Source of the DNA: Helicobacter sp.
Lineage (GTDB): Bacteria; Campylobacterota; Campylobacteria; Campylobacterales; Helicobacteraceae
Direction: 5' to 3'
Length of the DNA: 64,000 nucleotides
NCBI RefSeq assembly: GCF_022770205.1
Contig: NZ_JALEIK010000019.1
Location: forward strand, 174,969 to 238,968
Shown here: positions 31,599-40,300 of the stretch, one piece after another
How positions within the stretch are numbered: position 1 is the first letter of the stretch
Layout of the letters: every line of letters starts with the position of its first letter
Translations under genes and position numbers: made by a program
Notes under the pieces: model-generated
Databases searched by the model: none
What the model saw: only the letters and a program-made list of their open reading frames with translations
Told to the model about the DNA's origin: nothing

Positions 31599-31612
31599 AA
31601 AAAGTTGGAATC
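31599..31612 (-). repeat. Copy of the recurrent GATTCCAACTTTTT word
   Basis: This intergenic copy reads AAAAAGTTGGAATC on the plus strand. The 9-base core GATTCCAAC occurs, by my reading, at 19 places on either strand. Starts: 1049, 10975, 11451, 28952, 31397, 31414, 31604, 33087, 33142, 45705, 50124, 51571, 52723, 53395, 57430, 58819, 59010, 59847 and 60248. Eight of them continue with at least CTTT. A variant, GATTCTAACTTTTT, is at 31484. Copies lie both in genes and between them, sometimes as facing pairs. Confidence 0.7.
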
Positions 31613-31641
31613 TAAAATTTGCTTTTTTTTAAAGTTTAAAA

Positions 31642-31647
31642 TATAAT
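31642..31647 (+). promoter_or_regulatory. -10 box of the SRP RNA gene
   Basis: A perfect TATAAT, preceded by T/A-rich sequence, ends 7 bases before the first base of the predicted SRP RNA stem. That is the expected spacing to the start of transcription. Confidence 0.72.
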
Positions 31648-31654
31648 TCTAACT

Positions 31655-31758
31655 GCCCTTTTTGAGACTTGTGCAATGGGTTTTTTAGATAATGCTTCAG
31701 GGTGGGAACACAGCAGAGCCTCTAAAACATCTATGTGCCGCAAGTATCTTAAAAAGGG
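31655..31758 (+). ncRNA. ffs: Signal recognition particle RNA (4.5S type)
   Basis: RNA core of the particle that targets membrane proteins, bound by Ffh. The conserved Ffh-binding hairpin is plain: GCTTCAGGGTGGGAACACAGCAGAGC, with the GGAA tetraloop and the facing TCAG / AGCAGA internal loop. Flanking TTTTAGA and TCTAAAA pair. The outer stem CCCTTTTTGAGACTTG pairs with CAAGTATCTTAAAAAGGG. Total length is about 104 bases, normal for the short bacterial form. Ends are set by the outermost pairing and may be off by a few bases. mnmH starts only 15 bases further on. Confidence 0.88.
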
Positions 31759-31773
31759 TGTTAAAGATTTAAA

Positions 31774-32772
31774 ATGACAAACAAACTTCCCATAGAAACA
31801 TTTTTACAAACAGATTTTTCTCATATCATAGATGTGCGCTCCCCTAGAGAATACGCACAATCACACATTCCAAACGCCATAAATTACCCTGTTTTAAATG
31901 ATGATGAGTTTGAGCGCATTGGCACACTCTATAAACAAAATCCCTTTAATGCTAAGGTGTTAGGTGCAAGTTTTGTAAGCGCAAATATTTCTAAATATCT
32001 TTTAAAACTACAAGAAACAATCCATCCTAAAAAACCTATTGGAATCTATTGCGCGCGCGGTGGAATGCGTAGTCAATCCTTTGGGATTATACTCCATCAA
32101 ATTGGCTATCAAGTCGCTTTGCTAGAAGGTGGGTATAAGGCTTACCGCAAAGAGGTTGTGCGCTATTTGCAATCCCCCTTGCCACACCGCTTCATTACGC
32201 TTATAGGACAAACAGGCAGTGGGAAGAGTGAGATTATCGCTTCTTTTAAAAATTCTTTGGATTTAGAAGGGATTGCAAGGCATTTAGGTTCTAGCTTTGG
32301 GGCAATTTTTGGATTCCAACCTAGCGTTAAAAACTTCCAAAACACGCTATTTACAAGGCTTAAGGAGCTAGAAAACGCTCCCTTTATTTTGGTTGAAGGT
32401 GAGAGCAAAAGGATTGGCAATTTAATCTTGCCTAGTGTGCTTTATAACACTTACCAAAATGCACCAAAAATTCTTATCCAAACTCCAATTAATGAGCGCA
32501 TTAAAAGAATTACTAAGCAATATGGTAAAATTTCACCCACATTTTTTGAAAATGCAATGCAAAAAATTGCTCCTTTTATGAAAAAGGAATATTGGCAAAA
32601 TGCTAAAAATGCCTTTGAATGCGGAGATTTAGAAAGAGTGGCTGAGATTTTACTCATAAAATATTACGATAAGGTTTATAAAAAGGAATCCTATCTCCAT
32701 ACCATTCCCTATCACTCCTTAGAGCAAGCGCATACTGAAATTTGCAATTTTGCTACACAATTTTACAAATAA
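31774..32772 (+). CDS. mnmH: tRNA 2-selenouridine synthase MnmH (SelU)
   Basis: Replaces sulfur by selenium in 2-thiouridine at the wobble position of certain tRNAs. The 332-residue product has an N-terminal rhodanese domain (IIDVRSPREYAQSHIPNAINYPVLNDDE) with the active Cys in IYCARGGMRS. A P-loop domain follows (ITLIGQTGSGKSEII near residue 145, then ILVEGESKRIGN). This fusion is diagnostic. Its activity would need selenophosphate from SelD, which is not in the window. It starts 15 bases after ffs with no terminator between and a weak ribosome site. Confidence 0.9.
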   Translation: MTNKLPIETFLQTDFSHIIDVRSPREYAQSHIPNAINYPVLNDDEFERIGTLYKQNPFNAKVLGASFVSANISKYLLKLQETIHPKKPIGIYCARGGMRSQSFGIILHQIGYQVALLEGGYKAYRKEVVRYLQSPLPHRFITLIGQTGSGKSEIIASFKNSLDLEGIARHLGSSFGAIFGFQPSVKNFQNTLFTRLKELENAPFILVEGESKRIGNLILPSVLYNTYQNAPKILIQTPINERIKRITKQYGKISPTFFENAMQKIAPFMKKEYWQNAKNAFECGDLERVAEILLIKYYDKVYKKESYLHTIPYHSLEQAHTEICNFATQFYK

Positions 32773-32781
32773 AGGAAACTT

Positions 32782-33885
32782 TTGGATACTTACACTTATG
32801 GCGAATTATTAAAAACTCTTGCTACAAAATGTGAAAACATTGCAAAAATTATGCAACCTAGCTCCCTAAAAATGCGCATTGATGAAATTTTAAAACTAGA
32901 ACAAACAAAGGAATTTTGGGAAGATGCAAAAAAAGCAGGGGAGTTACAAAAGGAAAAAAAGCGTTGTGAACGACAACTTGAAAAATACAATAATGCAAAA
33001 TCCGCCCTTGATGATGCAAGTGAGCTTTTTGAACTCTCAAGTGATGATTTAGACAGCCTTGAAGCATTATTTGCAGAGTCTGAAGAGTTGGAATCCACAA
33101 TTAAAAATGCTGAGATTGAAGTGATGCTAAGTGATCCATTAGATTCCAACAATGCAATTTTTACCATCACTCCGGGTGCTGGAGGGACGGAATCGCAAGA
33201 TTGGGCAAGTATGCTTTATAGAATGTATTTGCGCTGGGCAGAACGCAAGGGCTTTAAGGTGGAATTACTAGATTATCAAGAAGGAGATGAAGCAGGGATT
33301 AAAGATGCAAGCTTTATCATAAAGGGTGAAAACGCCTATGGTTATGCGAAGGCTGAAAATGGTGTGCATCGCCTAGTGCGCATTTCTCCTTTTGATGCAA
33401 ATGCTAAACGCCACACAAGCTTTAGCTCCGTGCAAGTAAGCCCTGAAATTGATGATGCTATCACGATTGAAATTGATGAAAAAGATTTAGAAATTGACAC
33501 TTATCGTGCTAGCGGTGCAGGCGGACAGCACGTGAATAAGACAGAATCTGCTGTGCGCATCACACACAAGCCTAGTGGAATTGTCGTGCAATGCCAAAAT
33601 GATAGAAGCCAACATAAAAATAAAGCCAGTGCGCTTAAAATGCTAAAATCTAAACTTTATAAACTAGAGCGTCTAAAGCGTGAAGCACAAACTAGCAATA
33701 CAGACAAAGGCGATAATGGCTGGGGACATCAAATCAGAAGCTATGTTTTAACGCCTTATCAACAAGTCAAAGATTTACGCTCCAATCTTGCTTACACTAA
33801 TGTAGATGCAATCTTAGATGGCGATATTGATGCGATTTTAGAAGGCGTGCTTATTCACATTAATACGCAAAATGCGGAATCGTAA
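32782..33885 (+). CDS. prfB: Peptide chain release factor 2
   Basis: Releases peptides at UGA and UAA stops. The 367-residue product has the stop-recognition SPF motif in [16 protein letters not shown], and the catalytic GGQ in [24 protein letters not shown]. The start is TTG with AAAGGA upstream. The frame is continuous from start to stop, so the programmed UGA frameshift that regulates RF2 in E. coli is absent here. It follows mnmH by 9 bases and ends one base from the convergent phoH-like gene. Confidence 0.96.
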   Translation: MDTYTYGELLKTLATKCENIAKIMQPSSLKMRIDEILKLEQTKEFWEDAKKAGELQKEKKRCERQLEKYNNAKSALDDASELFELSSDDLDSLEALFAESEELESTIKNAEIEVMLSDPLDSNNAIFTITPGAGGTESQDWASMLYRMYLRWAERKGFKVELLDYQEGDEAGIKDASFIIKGENAYGYAKAENGVHRLVRISPFDANAKRHTSFSSVQVSPEIDDAITIEIDEKDLEIDTYRASGAGGQHVNKTESAVRITHKPSGIVVQCQNDRSQHKNKASALKMLKSKLYKLERLKREAQTSNTDKGDNGWGHQIRSYVLTPYQQVKDLRSNLAYTNVDAILDGDIDAILEGVLIHINTQNAES

Positions 33886-33886
33886 T

Positions 33887-35278
33887 TTAAAAATTATCCT
33901 CAAACCAACCTGCAATCTCACTGCGGATTGTTTGGTGCAACACAATAGCAGACAAAAAATCATCTTGCTTTGCTTTTTTTAGCAAGCTTACAAGCCCATT
34001 GCGAAACTTGCTTAAATAAGGATGATCAATTTGCATAGGATCGCCTAAAAACACAATCCTAGAATCTTCTGCCATTCTTGTGCCAATCAGCTTAATCGTC
34101 GCATTTAAAGCATTTTGCGCTTCATCAAAAATCACAAACTTCTTAGCAATGCTAACCCCCCTAGCGTGCGCAATATCCATCACTTCAATATTATGCTTTG
34201 TGATAAAATATTCCGTTGCCTCCTTGCTTTGAATGCTATTTGCCTCTCCGCGATACTCAATACGCTTTGCTAGGGATTCCTTTTGCATTTTAGTAATCAT
34301 AAAGTTGATTGCACTAAAAAGCGGATACATAAAATAGTTGAGTTTTTGATTTTCATCGCCTTTGCGGAATCCAAGTTCTGCCTCCTTATCATTTGCTGTA
34401 ATGGTGTTGCGCAAATACACGATTCCACTCACCACTCCTTTTTTTAGCAAATGCAACCCCGCCTGTAATGCAATGAGCGTTTTCCCGCTCCCTGTTGCAC
34501 CGCTACAAATGGTGATTTTATTCCTAGGGTGCATTAAAAGTGCGTAAAGAAATTTTTGCTCTAAATTAATAGGCTTGACATAAAACATAAATTCTTCTAA
34601 AAGCACATCAAAATCCAATAACTCAAAAGCTCCATCAAGCTTAAATCCATAGTGCTTTCTACCTGTTTGATACAAACTATTTTCTGTGTTGTCCAACTCA
34701 TCAATGGCAAGCAAGCTCCAATTTTTTAAATGTTTAAATGCTTGCTCTTTCTCTATGTTTGCTTTAATATCGCTCTTATGTGCGCTAAAATGCGTTAAAA
34801 AATCAATCTCTTGGGGATTTTCAATGCGATCGCGCATTAGAGATTGTGAGTTAATACTTAAAGAGAGTGCATAAACTTTTAGTGAAATATCATTGGTCAA
34901 AAGTGTGAGATTATAATCTTTTGCAATTTCTAAAAGGCGCGCATCATTTAACCCATAATCTTGAAATTTTGTTTTATAAATGGGACGATGGATAATTTGT
35001 AAAGGAATCTCTCTAGCATTACTGCTAAAATATAGCGTATGGATTTTGTCATTTTCCTTTGCGCAAATGCGTGGTATGCTAGTGTTATCACTATTAATAT
35101 TTCTAAAAAATTCCCTTGCAAAAAATCCCGTTTCGTTATTTAAGTCCTTTTTCTTATCTAGCTCGCTTAAGGTTACATCGCAAATAAAAATTGCATTTTC
35201 ACCATTTTGATGGAGAAAAAAGAGATTCTCCACATCATCTAAGATGATTGAAGTGTCAATGAGATAGGATTTTTTCAC
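33887..35278 (-). CDS. PhoH-like ATPase with N-terminal PIN domain
   Basis: The 463-residue product fuses a PIN nuclease-type domain (about 1-140; YLIDTSIILDD, CDVTLSELDKKKDL, NDARLLEIA and LTNDISLKVYA carry the acidic residues) to a PhoH P-loop ATPase domain. That domain has GATGSGKTLIALQAGLHLL near residue 265, VIFDEAQNAL for Walker B and IVFLGDPMQID. Such PIN-PhoH proteins are RNA helicase/RNase candidates in other bacteria; the role here is not known. The start is GTG, immediately after the nrdA stop (TAGGTG), so translation is coupled. Confidence 0.88.
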   Translation of the reverse strand: MKKSYLIDTSIILDDVENLFFLHQNGENAIFICDVTLSELDKKKDLNNETGFFAREFFRNINSDNTSIPRICAKENDKIHTLYFSSNAREIPLQIIHRPIYKTKFQDYGLNDARLLEIAKDYNLTLLTNDISLKVYALSLSINSQSLMRDRIENPQEIDFLTHFSAHKSDIKANIEKEQAFKHLKNWSLLAIDELDNTENSLYQTGRKHYGFKLDGAFELLDFDVLLEEFMFYVKPINLEQKFLYALLMHPRNKITICSGATGSGKTLIALQAGLHLLKKGVVSGIVYLRNTITANDKEAELGFRKGDENQKLNYFMYPLFSAINFMITKMQKESLAKRIEYRGEANSIQSKEATEYFITKHNIEVMDIAHARGVSIAKKFVIFDEAQNALNATIKLIGTRMAEDSRIVFLGDPMQIDHPYLSKFRNGLVSLLKKAKQDDFLSAIVLHQTIRSEIAGWFEDNF

Positions 35279-37651
35279 CTATTGACAACCTTCACATTCA
35301 ATGCTTCTATCCATTGTATCTGTTGTGGCTTCTGCTTCTACACTTTGTGAGCGCAAATAATAAGTGGATTTTAAGCCAAGCTTCCAAGCAAGCATATAAA
35401 TTTCATTTAAGTATTTTCCACTAGCTAGATTAAGAGCCATAAAGATATTTGTGCTTTGCCCTTGATCAATCCATTTTTGGCGCACAGCGGCGGCTTTTAC
35501 TAATAATTTTTGGTCAATTTCATAGGCTGAAGTGTAATAACTCCAATTTTCCAAGCTCAAATTTGGAGCAACAACGGGAATCAAACCGCTAAGATTTTCC
35601 TCAAACCACTTGCGCTTATAAATGGGTTCAATCGTCTGTGTTGTGCCAACTAAAATAGAAATAGAACTTGTCGGCGCAATCGCCATCAAATAGCCATTAC
35701 GCATCCCCTTGCTTCTCACTTCTTCACGCAAGGCATTCCAATCATAATCATAGGCAAATAAACCACCACGATCCACTAAGGATTTTGCTTCATTATTCGC
35801 CTTATCAATAGGAAAAATCCCTTTAGACCATTCAGAGCCTACAAAATCGCTATACACACCCTTTTCTTGCGCCAACTTACAACTTGATTCAATCGCATTA
35901 TAACTAATAGATTCCATAATTGCATCAATCTTTTTTAAATGCGCATCACTCCCCCACTCTATGCGCGATTCTGCAAGCATTTGTGCCTCACCCATCACGC
36001 CAAGCCCAATGGCACGATTCTCTAAGTTTGTAACCTTAACCTTGCGATTGGGATAAAAATTTAAATCAATCACATTATCAAGCATTCTAATTGCAATGGG
36101 AACAACGCGCTCTATATCTTCTTTTGTGTGGATTTTTGAAAGATTAATGGACGCTAGATTGCACACAGCAGTTTTTCCATCTTTTGACTCTCTTTGTGCA
36201 ATGAAAACCTTTTTCCCACCAATGCTATCTGTAGAAGTGATTTTATTAGAAGGCTTCTCTATGCCACAATCCGTAAGAATCAACTGATATTCTGGATAAT
36301 CTTTAATGCTACCATCTTCAAATTCTACACGGATAAAAGTAGTGTTTGGCTCTGTATTTTGAAAAATCTCTGTGCAAAGATTTGAACTTCTAATAATCCC
36401 TATGTGAGCATTTGGATTAGCACGATTTGCATTGTCTTTAAAGCACAAAAAGGGAGAGCCTGTTTCAAAATAACTTGTTAGAATCTTTTTCCAAAGATCC
36501 TTAGCCTTAATGGTTTCTCTAACAATACTTGCATCTTGCTCATATTGCATATAGCGCGCTTCAAAGGCTTCACCATATAGATTAGTTAAATCTGCACAAG
36601 CAAGCGAGTCAAACAAACTCCACAAGCCATCTTCACTCACTCTTTTCATAAACAAATCTGGAATCCATAATGCCGGGAACAAATCGTGTGTGCGTCTTCG
36701 CTCTTCACCACTATTTTTCTTAATATCCACAAAATCAAAAATATCACTATGCCAAGGCTCTAAATACACAGAAATTGCACCCTTTCTAGTGCCTAATTGA
36801 TCCACAGCAATAGCAATATCATTTGTGATTTTTAAAAAGGGAATCACCCCACCTGCAGCGTTTTTATGCCCATCAATAAAACTTCCTAATCCACGGATTT
36901 TTGAAAAATCCCATCCGATTCCACCCCCATATTTGCTTAAAAGTGCCATCTCTTTGTAAGAATCAAAAATCCCTTCAATGCTATCAGGAGTGCTTCCAAT
37001 GTAGCAAGAGCTAAGCTGATGGCGCGGCGTTCTTGCATTAGAGAGTGTTGGTGTTGCTACCATTACTTCAAATTTTGAGAGTAAATCATAAAACTGCTCC
37101 GCCCAATAATTTGGATCTTTTTCATTTTGCGCCAAAAACATCGCAATCCCCATAAACATATGCTGCGGCAATTCAATGGGATTGCCTTGCTTATCCTTTA
37201 GCAAATAGCGGTCATAAAGCGTTTTGACACCCAAATAATTAAACTGCAAATCCCTCTCTTTTACAATTTTTTTATCCAAACGCTCCAAATTAAACTTCTC
37301 TTTTAATCCCCTAATAATGCGATTCTCTCTTTCCCCCACTGCAAAATACTCTGCAAGACTTTTATAGCCATTAAATCCATTTACGCGGTGGTATAAATCA
37401 TATAAAAACAAGCGCGCTGCAACATAAGTCCAATGAGGACAATCAATATCAATCTTATCCACCGCTGTTTTAATGAGTGTTTGTTGAATCTCTTGTGTGG
37501 TGATTTTATCGCGAAATTGCAATTTTGCATCCACTTCTAACTCACTTTGAGAAACCCCCTCTAATCCAACAACAGAATCACGCGTATATTTTTGAATCTT
37601 TGTAACATCTAACGGCTCAATGCGTCCATTTCTTTTTATCACTGTTAGCAT
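35279..37651 (-). CDS. nrdA: Ribonucleoside-diphosphate reductase alpha subunit (class Ia)
   Basis: Reduces ribonucleotides to deoxyribonucleotides. The 790-residue product has an N-terminal ATP-cone (TVIKRNGRIEPLDVTKIQKY), the SSCYIGSTPDSIEGIFD substrate site with its Cys, the NLCTEIFQN and VCNLASINLSKIH active-site blocks, and the redox pair at the C-terminus (CEGC). All are standard. The small subunit gene nrdB is not adjacent. It is separated from the nitroreductase gene by 66 bases holding no feature I recognise. Confidence 0.97.
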   Translation of the reverse strand: MLTVIKRNGRIEPLDVTKIQKYTRDSVVGLEGVSQSELEVDAKLQFRDKITTQEIQQTLIKTAVDKIDIDCPHWTYVAARLFLYDLYHRVNGFNGYKSLAEYFAVGERENRIIRGLKEKFNLERLDKKIVKERDLQFNYLGVKTLYDRYLLKDKQGNPIELPQHMFMGIAMFLAQNEKDPNYWAEQFYDLLSKFEVMVATPTLSNARTPRHQLSSCYIGSTPDSIEGIFDSYKEMALLSKYGGGIGWDFSKIRGLGSFIDGHKNAAGGVIPFLKITNDIAIAVDQLGTRKGAISVYLEPWHSDIFDFVDIKKNSGEERRRTHDLFPALWIPDLFMKRVSEDGLWSLFDSLACADLTNLYGEAFEARYMQYEQDASIVRETIKAKDLWKKILTSYFETGSPFLCFKDNANRANPNAHIGIIRSSNLCTEIFQNTEPNTTFIRVEFEDGSIKDYPEYQLILTDCGIEKPSNKITSTDSIGGKKVFIAQRESKDGKTAVCNLASINLSKIHTKEDIERVVPIAIRMLDNVIDLNFYPNRKVKVTNLENRAIGLGVMGEAQMLAESRIEWGSDAHLKKIDAIMESISYNAIESSCKLAQEKGVYSDFVGSEWSKGIFPIDKANNEAKSLVDRGGLFAYDYDWNALREEVRSKGMRNGYLMAIAPTSSISILVGTTQTIEPIYKRKWFEENLSGLIPVVAPNLSLENWSYYTSAYEIDQKLLVKAAAVRQKWIDQGQSTNIFMALNLASGKYLNEIYMLAWKLGLKSTYYLRSQSVEAEATTDTMDRSIECEGCQ

Positions 37652-37717
37652 AATACCCCTTATTAATTTCTCATAGTTTAACCTAAAGTCTTATAAACTG
37701 CACGAAGAAAGCCTTAA

Positions 37718-38341
37718 TTACTTATACTCTACAATCTCATCTAATCCTAAACGAAATCTCTCTTGCTGCGCTTTTGCCCTATAACCAAAACACACAACTA
37801 AAGCCACTTGTTCCTTTGTTGCATCTAAATGCAAATAGCTTTCAATCCCTGCCTTATCAAAACCCTCCATATAGCAAGTGTCAATCTTTAGATAACTTGC
37901 ATAAGCAACCATATAAGTTGCCATAATATAAGCCTGCATTGCTCCCCATTGAAAAATATTATTTTCTAAGTATCCCCTAGTTTTTAGATGTTGTTTTAAC
38001 ACATTAAAAAGCCCATCTAAACTTTCTTTGCTAGGGGCTTTTCCGCTTGCAAGCTTCGCTAAATATGCACTTGGTGGATTTAAATCTTGACACAAAACTT
38101 TATAAACCACCACAGCACTGGCAGTGGCAATTTGTGGTTGATTCCAACAAAGCGTCTGCAAAGACTCTTTTGCCTCCTCACTTTGAAAAACTACCATTCT
38201 TGTTGGTTCCATACCAAAGGAGCTAGGTGCCAACCTTCCAACTTCTAAAATTGCATTTAAAACCTCTTGTGGAATCTTCTTGTCTCTATCAAATAACTTG
38301 CAAGCATGTCTAAAATGCACAGATTCTAAAAATGCATCCAT
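37718..38341 (-). CDS. Nitroreductase-family NAD(P)H oxidoreductase (FrxA/RdxA relative)
   Basis: FMN oxidoreductase, 207 residues. The N-terminal RHACKLFDRDKKIPQEVLNAILEVGRLAPSSFGMEPTRMVVF is the family start. A central WGAMQAYIMATYMVAYASYLKIDTCYMEGFD is the dimer helix, followed by VALVVCFGYRA. It is clearly paralogous to the product at 14595-15194 but only distantly similar. RdxA and FrxA of H. pylori are of this family and affect nitroimidazole sensitivity. The typA gene ends just upstream (16-base gap). Confidence 0.87.
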   Translation of the reverse strand: MDAFLESVHFRHACKLFDRDKKIPQEVLNAILEVGRLAPSSFGMEPTRMVVFQSEEAKESLQTLCWNQPQIATASAVVVYKVLCQDLNPPSAYLAKLASGKAPSKESLDGLFNVLKQHLKTRGYLENNIFQWGAMQAYIMATYMVAYASYLKIDTCYMEGFDKAGIESYLHLDATKEQVALVVCFGYRAKAQQERFRLGLDEIVEYK

Positions 38342-38357
38342 TCTCTTCTCCTTAAAA

Positions 38358-40157
38358 TTATTTTGCTTTTCTTTTTCTTTGCGTTGGATCTAGCACTTTT
38401 TTGCGGATTCTAATACTCTTTGGTGTTACCTCTAAAATCTCATCTTCTTCAATCCATTCTAATGCACGCTCTAAATTTAAATCTCTAGGCGGAGTGAGCT
38501 TAATTGCATCATCACTTCCACTTGCGCGCATATTTGTTAAATGCTTGGCTTTGACGGGATTAACATCTAAATCATTCTCTCTGCTATGCTCTCCAATAAT
38601 CATTCCTATATAAACTTTAGTTTGTGGCGGGATAAATAGCACACCGCGCTCTTGCATATTTCCCAACGAAAAAGGCGTTGCTTCTCCATTTTCCATAGAA
38701 ATTAACGCACCATTATTGCGTGTTTCTACGCTTCCACTAAAGGGACGAAACTCTAAAAAACTATTATTCATCACACCTTCTCCCTTAGTATCTGTTAAAA
38801 ACTCACTTCTATATCCAATCAACCCCCTAGCTGGAATCTCAAATTCTAATCTTGTGTATCCCTCACCCATAGGATTCATAGCCTTTAGCTCCGCTTTTCT
38901 ACGCCCTAGCTTTTCAATCACACTCCCAGAATAATCCTGTGGCGTATCCACAACCAAAGATTCAAAAGGCTCGCATTTTTGCCCATCAATCTCTTTAACA
39001 ATCACTTCAGGGCGCGAAATACTAAACTCATAATCCTCTCTTCTTAAATTCTCCGCTAGGATTGTGATTTGTAACTCTCCCCTGCCACTAACCTTAAACT
39101 TCCCTTCGCCTAGTTCTTCAACCCTCATTGCAATATTTGTTTGCATCTCTTTTTCAAGGCGCTCTTTTAACTTATTTGCTGTTACATGCTTGCCTTCTAA
39201 TCCGGCAAATGGGGAGTCATTAACTGCAAAATTCACACTCATTGTTGGCTCTTCTAAGTGCATAGGATCCAGTGGAATAGGATTATTAGGATCTACAATA
39301 GAATCCCCAACATTAATAGAATGGAATCCCGCTAAGGCTACAATATCCCCCGCTTGCGCTGCATCAATCTCTGTTCTTGCAAGCCCATAAAAACCAATGA
39401 GTTTTGTAATCTTACCTGTAATTTTCTCCCCATTACTCTTAGCAAGCATTACATTCTCACCCTTTTTAATCTTACCATTAAAGATTCTTGCAATTCCAAT
39501 TTTACCCACATAATTGTCATAATCTAGCGTGAAAATTTGCACCTGCAAAGGATTTTCCCTATTCCCACTAGGCAATGGCACATATTCTAAAATCGCATCA
39601 AAAAGTGGCTCTAAATTCTTTTTTTCATCCTCTAGCTCCTTTATTGCATAGCCATCACGCGCCGCAGCATAGATGACAGGAAAGTCTAATTGTTCCTCAT
39701 TTGCTCCCATTGCAGAGAACAAATCAAACACCTCATCAACCACTCTATCAGGTTGTGCCGCAGGTTTATCAATCTTATTGACTACCACAATAGGACGGAT
39801 TCCAAGCCCTAATGCTTTTTTTACCACAAATTTAGTCTGTGGCATCACCCCTTCTTGCGCATCTACAAGCAATAGCACTCCATCAACCATTTTTAAAACG
39901 CGTTCAACCTCTCCACCAAAATCAGCGTGTCCGGGAGTATCTATAATATTAATCTTAGTCCCATTGTAATGGATTGCTGTATTTTTAGATAAAATCGTAA
40001 TCCCACGCTCTTTTTCAATATCGTTGCTATCCATCACGCGTTCATCAACTTGCTCGTGGCTTGCAAATGTGCCAGACTGCCGCAATAAACCATCCACAAG
40101 CGTTGTTTTTCCGTGATCTACATGCGCAATAACCGCAATATTTCTAATCTCTTGCAT
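38358..40157 (-). CDS. typA: Ribosome-associated GTPase TypA/BipA
   Basis: Translational GTPase linked to ribosome assembly and stress. The 599-residue product has G1 [17 protein letters not shown], switch [12 protein letters not shown]3 [24 protein letters not shown]4 [11 protein letters not shown]-like beta-barrel domains, and the TypA-specific C-terminus ([20 protein letters not shown]). Length matches the family. It is the first gene of the leftward group with nrdA and phoH, divergent from the hook operon. Confidence 0.97.
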   Translation of the reverse strand: MQEIRNIAVIAHVDHGKTTLVDGLLRQSGTFASHEQVDERVMDSNDIEKERGITILSKNTAIHYNGTKINIIDTPGHADFGGEVERVLKMVDGVLLLVDAQEGVMPQTKFVVKKALGLGIRPIVVVNKIDKPAAQPDRVVDEVFDLFSAMGANEEQLDFPVIYAAARDGYAIKELEDEKKNLEPLFDAILEYVPLPSGNRENPLQVQIFTLDYDNYVGKIGIARIFNGKIKKGENVMLAKSNGEKITGKITKLIGFYGLARTEIDAAQAGDIVALAGFHSINVGDSIVDPNNPIPLDPMHLEEPTMSVNFAVNDSPFAGLEGKHVTANKLKERLEKEMQTNIAMRVEELGEGKFKVSGRGELQITILAENLRREDYEFSISRPEVIVKEIDGQKCEPFESLVVDTPQDYSGSVIEKLGRRKAELKAMNPMGEGYTRLEFEIPARGLIGYRSEFLTDTKGEGVMNNSFLEFRPFSGSVETRNNGALISMENGEATPFSLGNMQERGVLFIPPQTKVYIGMIIGEHSRENDLDVNPVKAKHLTNMRASGSDDAIKLTPPRDLNLERALEWIEEDEILEVTPKSIRIRKKVLDPTQRKRKAK

Positions 40158-40248
40158 TTGTTTCCTTAAAGAGTTTTAATCAATAAAATAAATTGCGGAT
40201 TCTACTCAAAAAATCCTTAAAAAATCAGACTAATCCTGCTTCTATATT

Positions 40249-40266
40249 TTGGAATACTTTTTGCTT
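40249..40266 (+). promoter_or_regulatory. Sigma-54 (RpoN) promoter of the fliK-flgD-flgE operon
   Basis: TTGGAATACTTTTTGCTT has the defining GG-N10-GC spacing (GG at 40251, GC at 40263) and matches TTGG-N9-TTGCTT well. Expected start is near 40276, 25 bases before the fliK ATG. Hook genes are RpoN/FlgR-dependent in Helicobacter, so context and sequence agree. Confidence 0.8.
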
Positions 40267-40300
40267 TAAAATACAATAAATTTTATCAAAAGGCGTTGTT

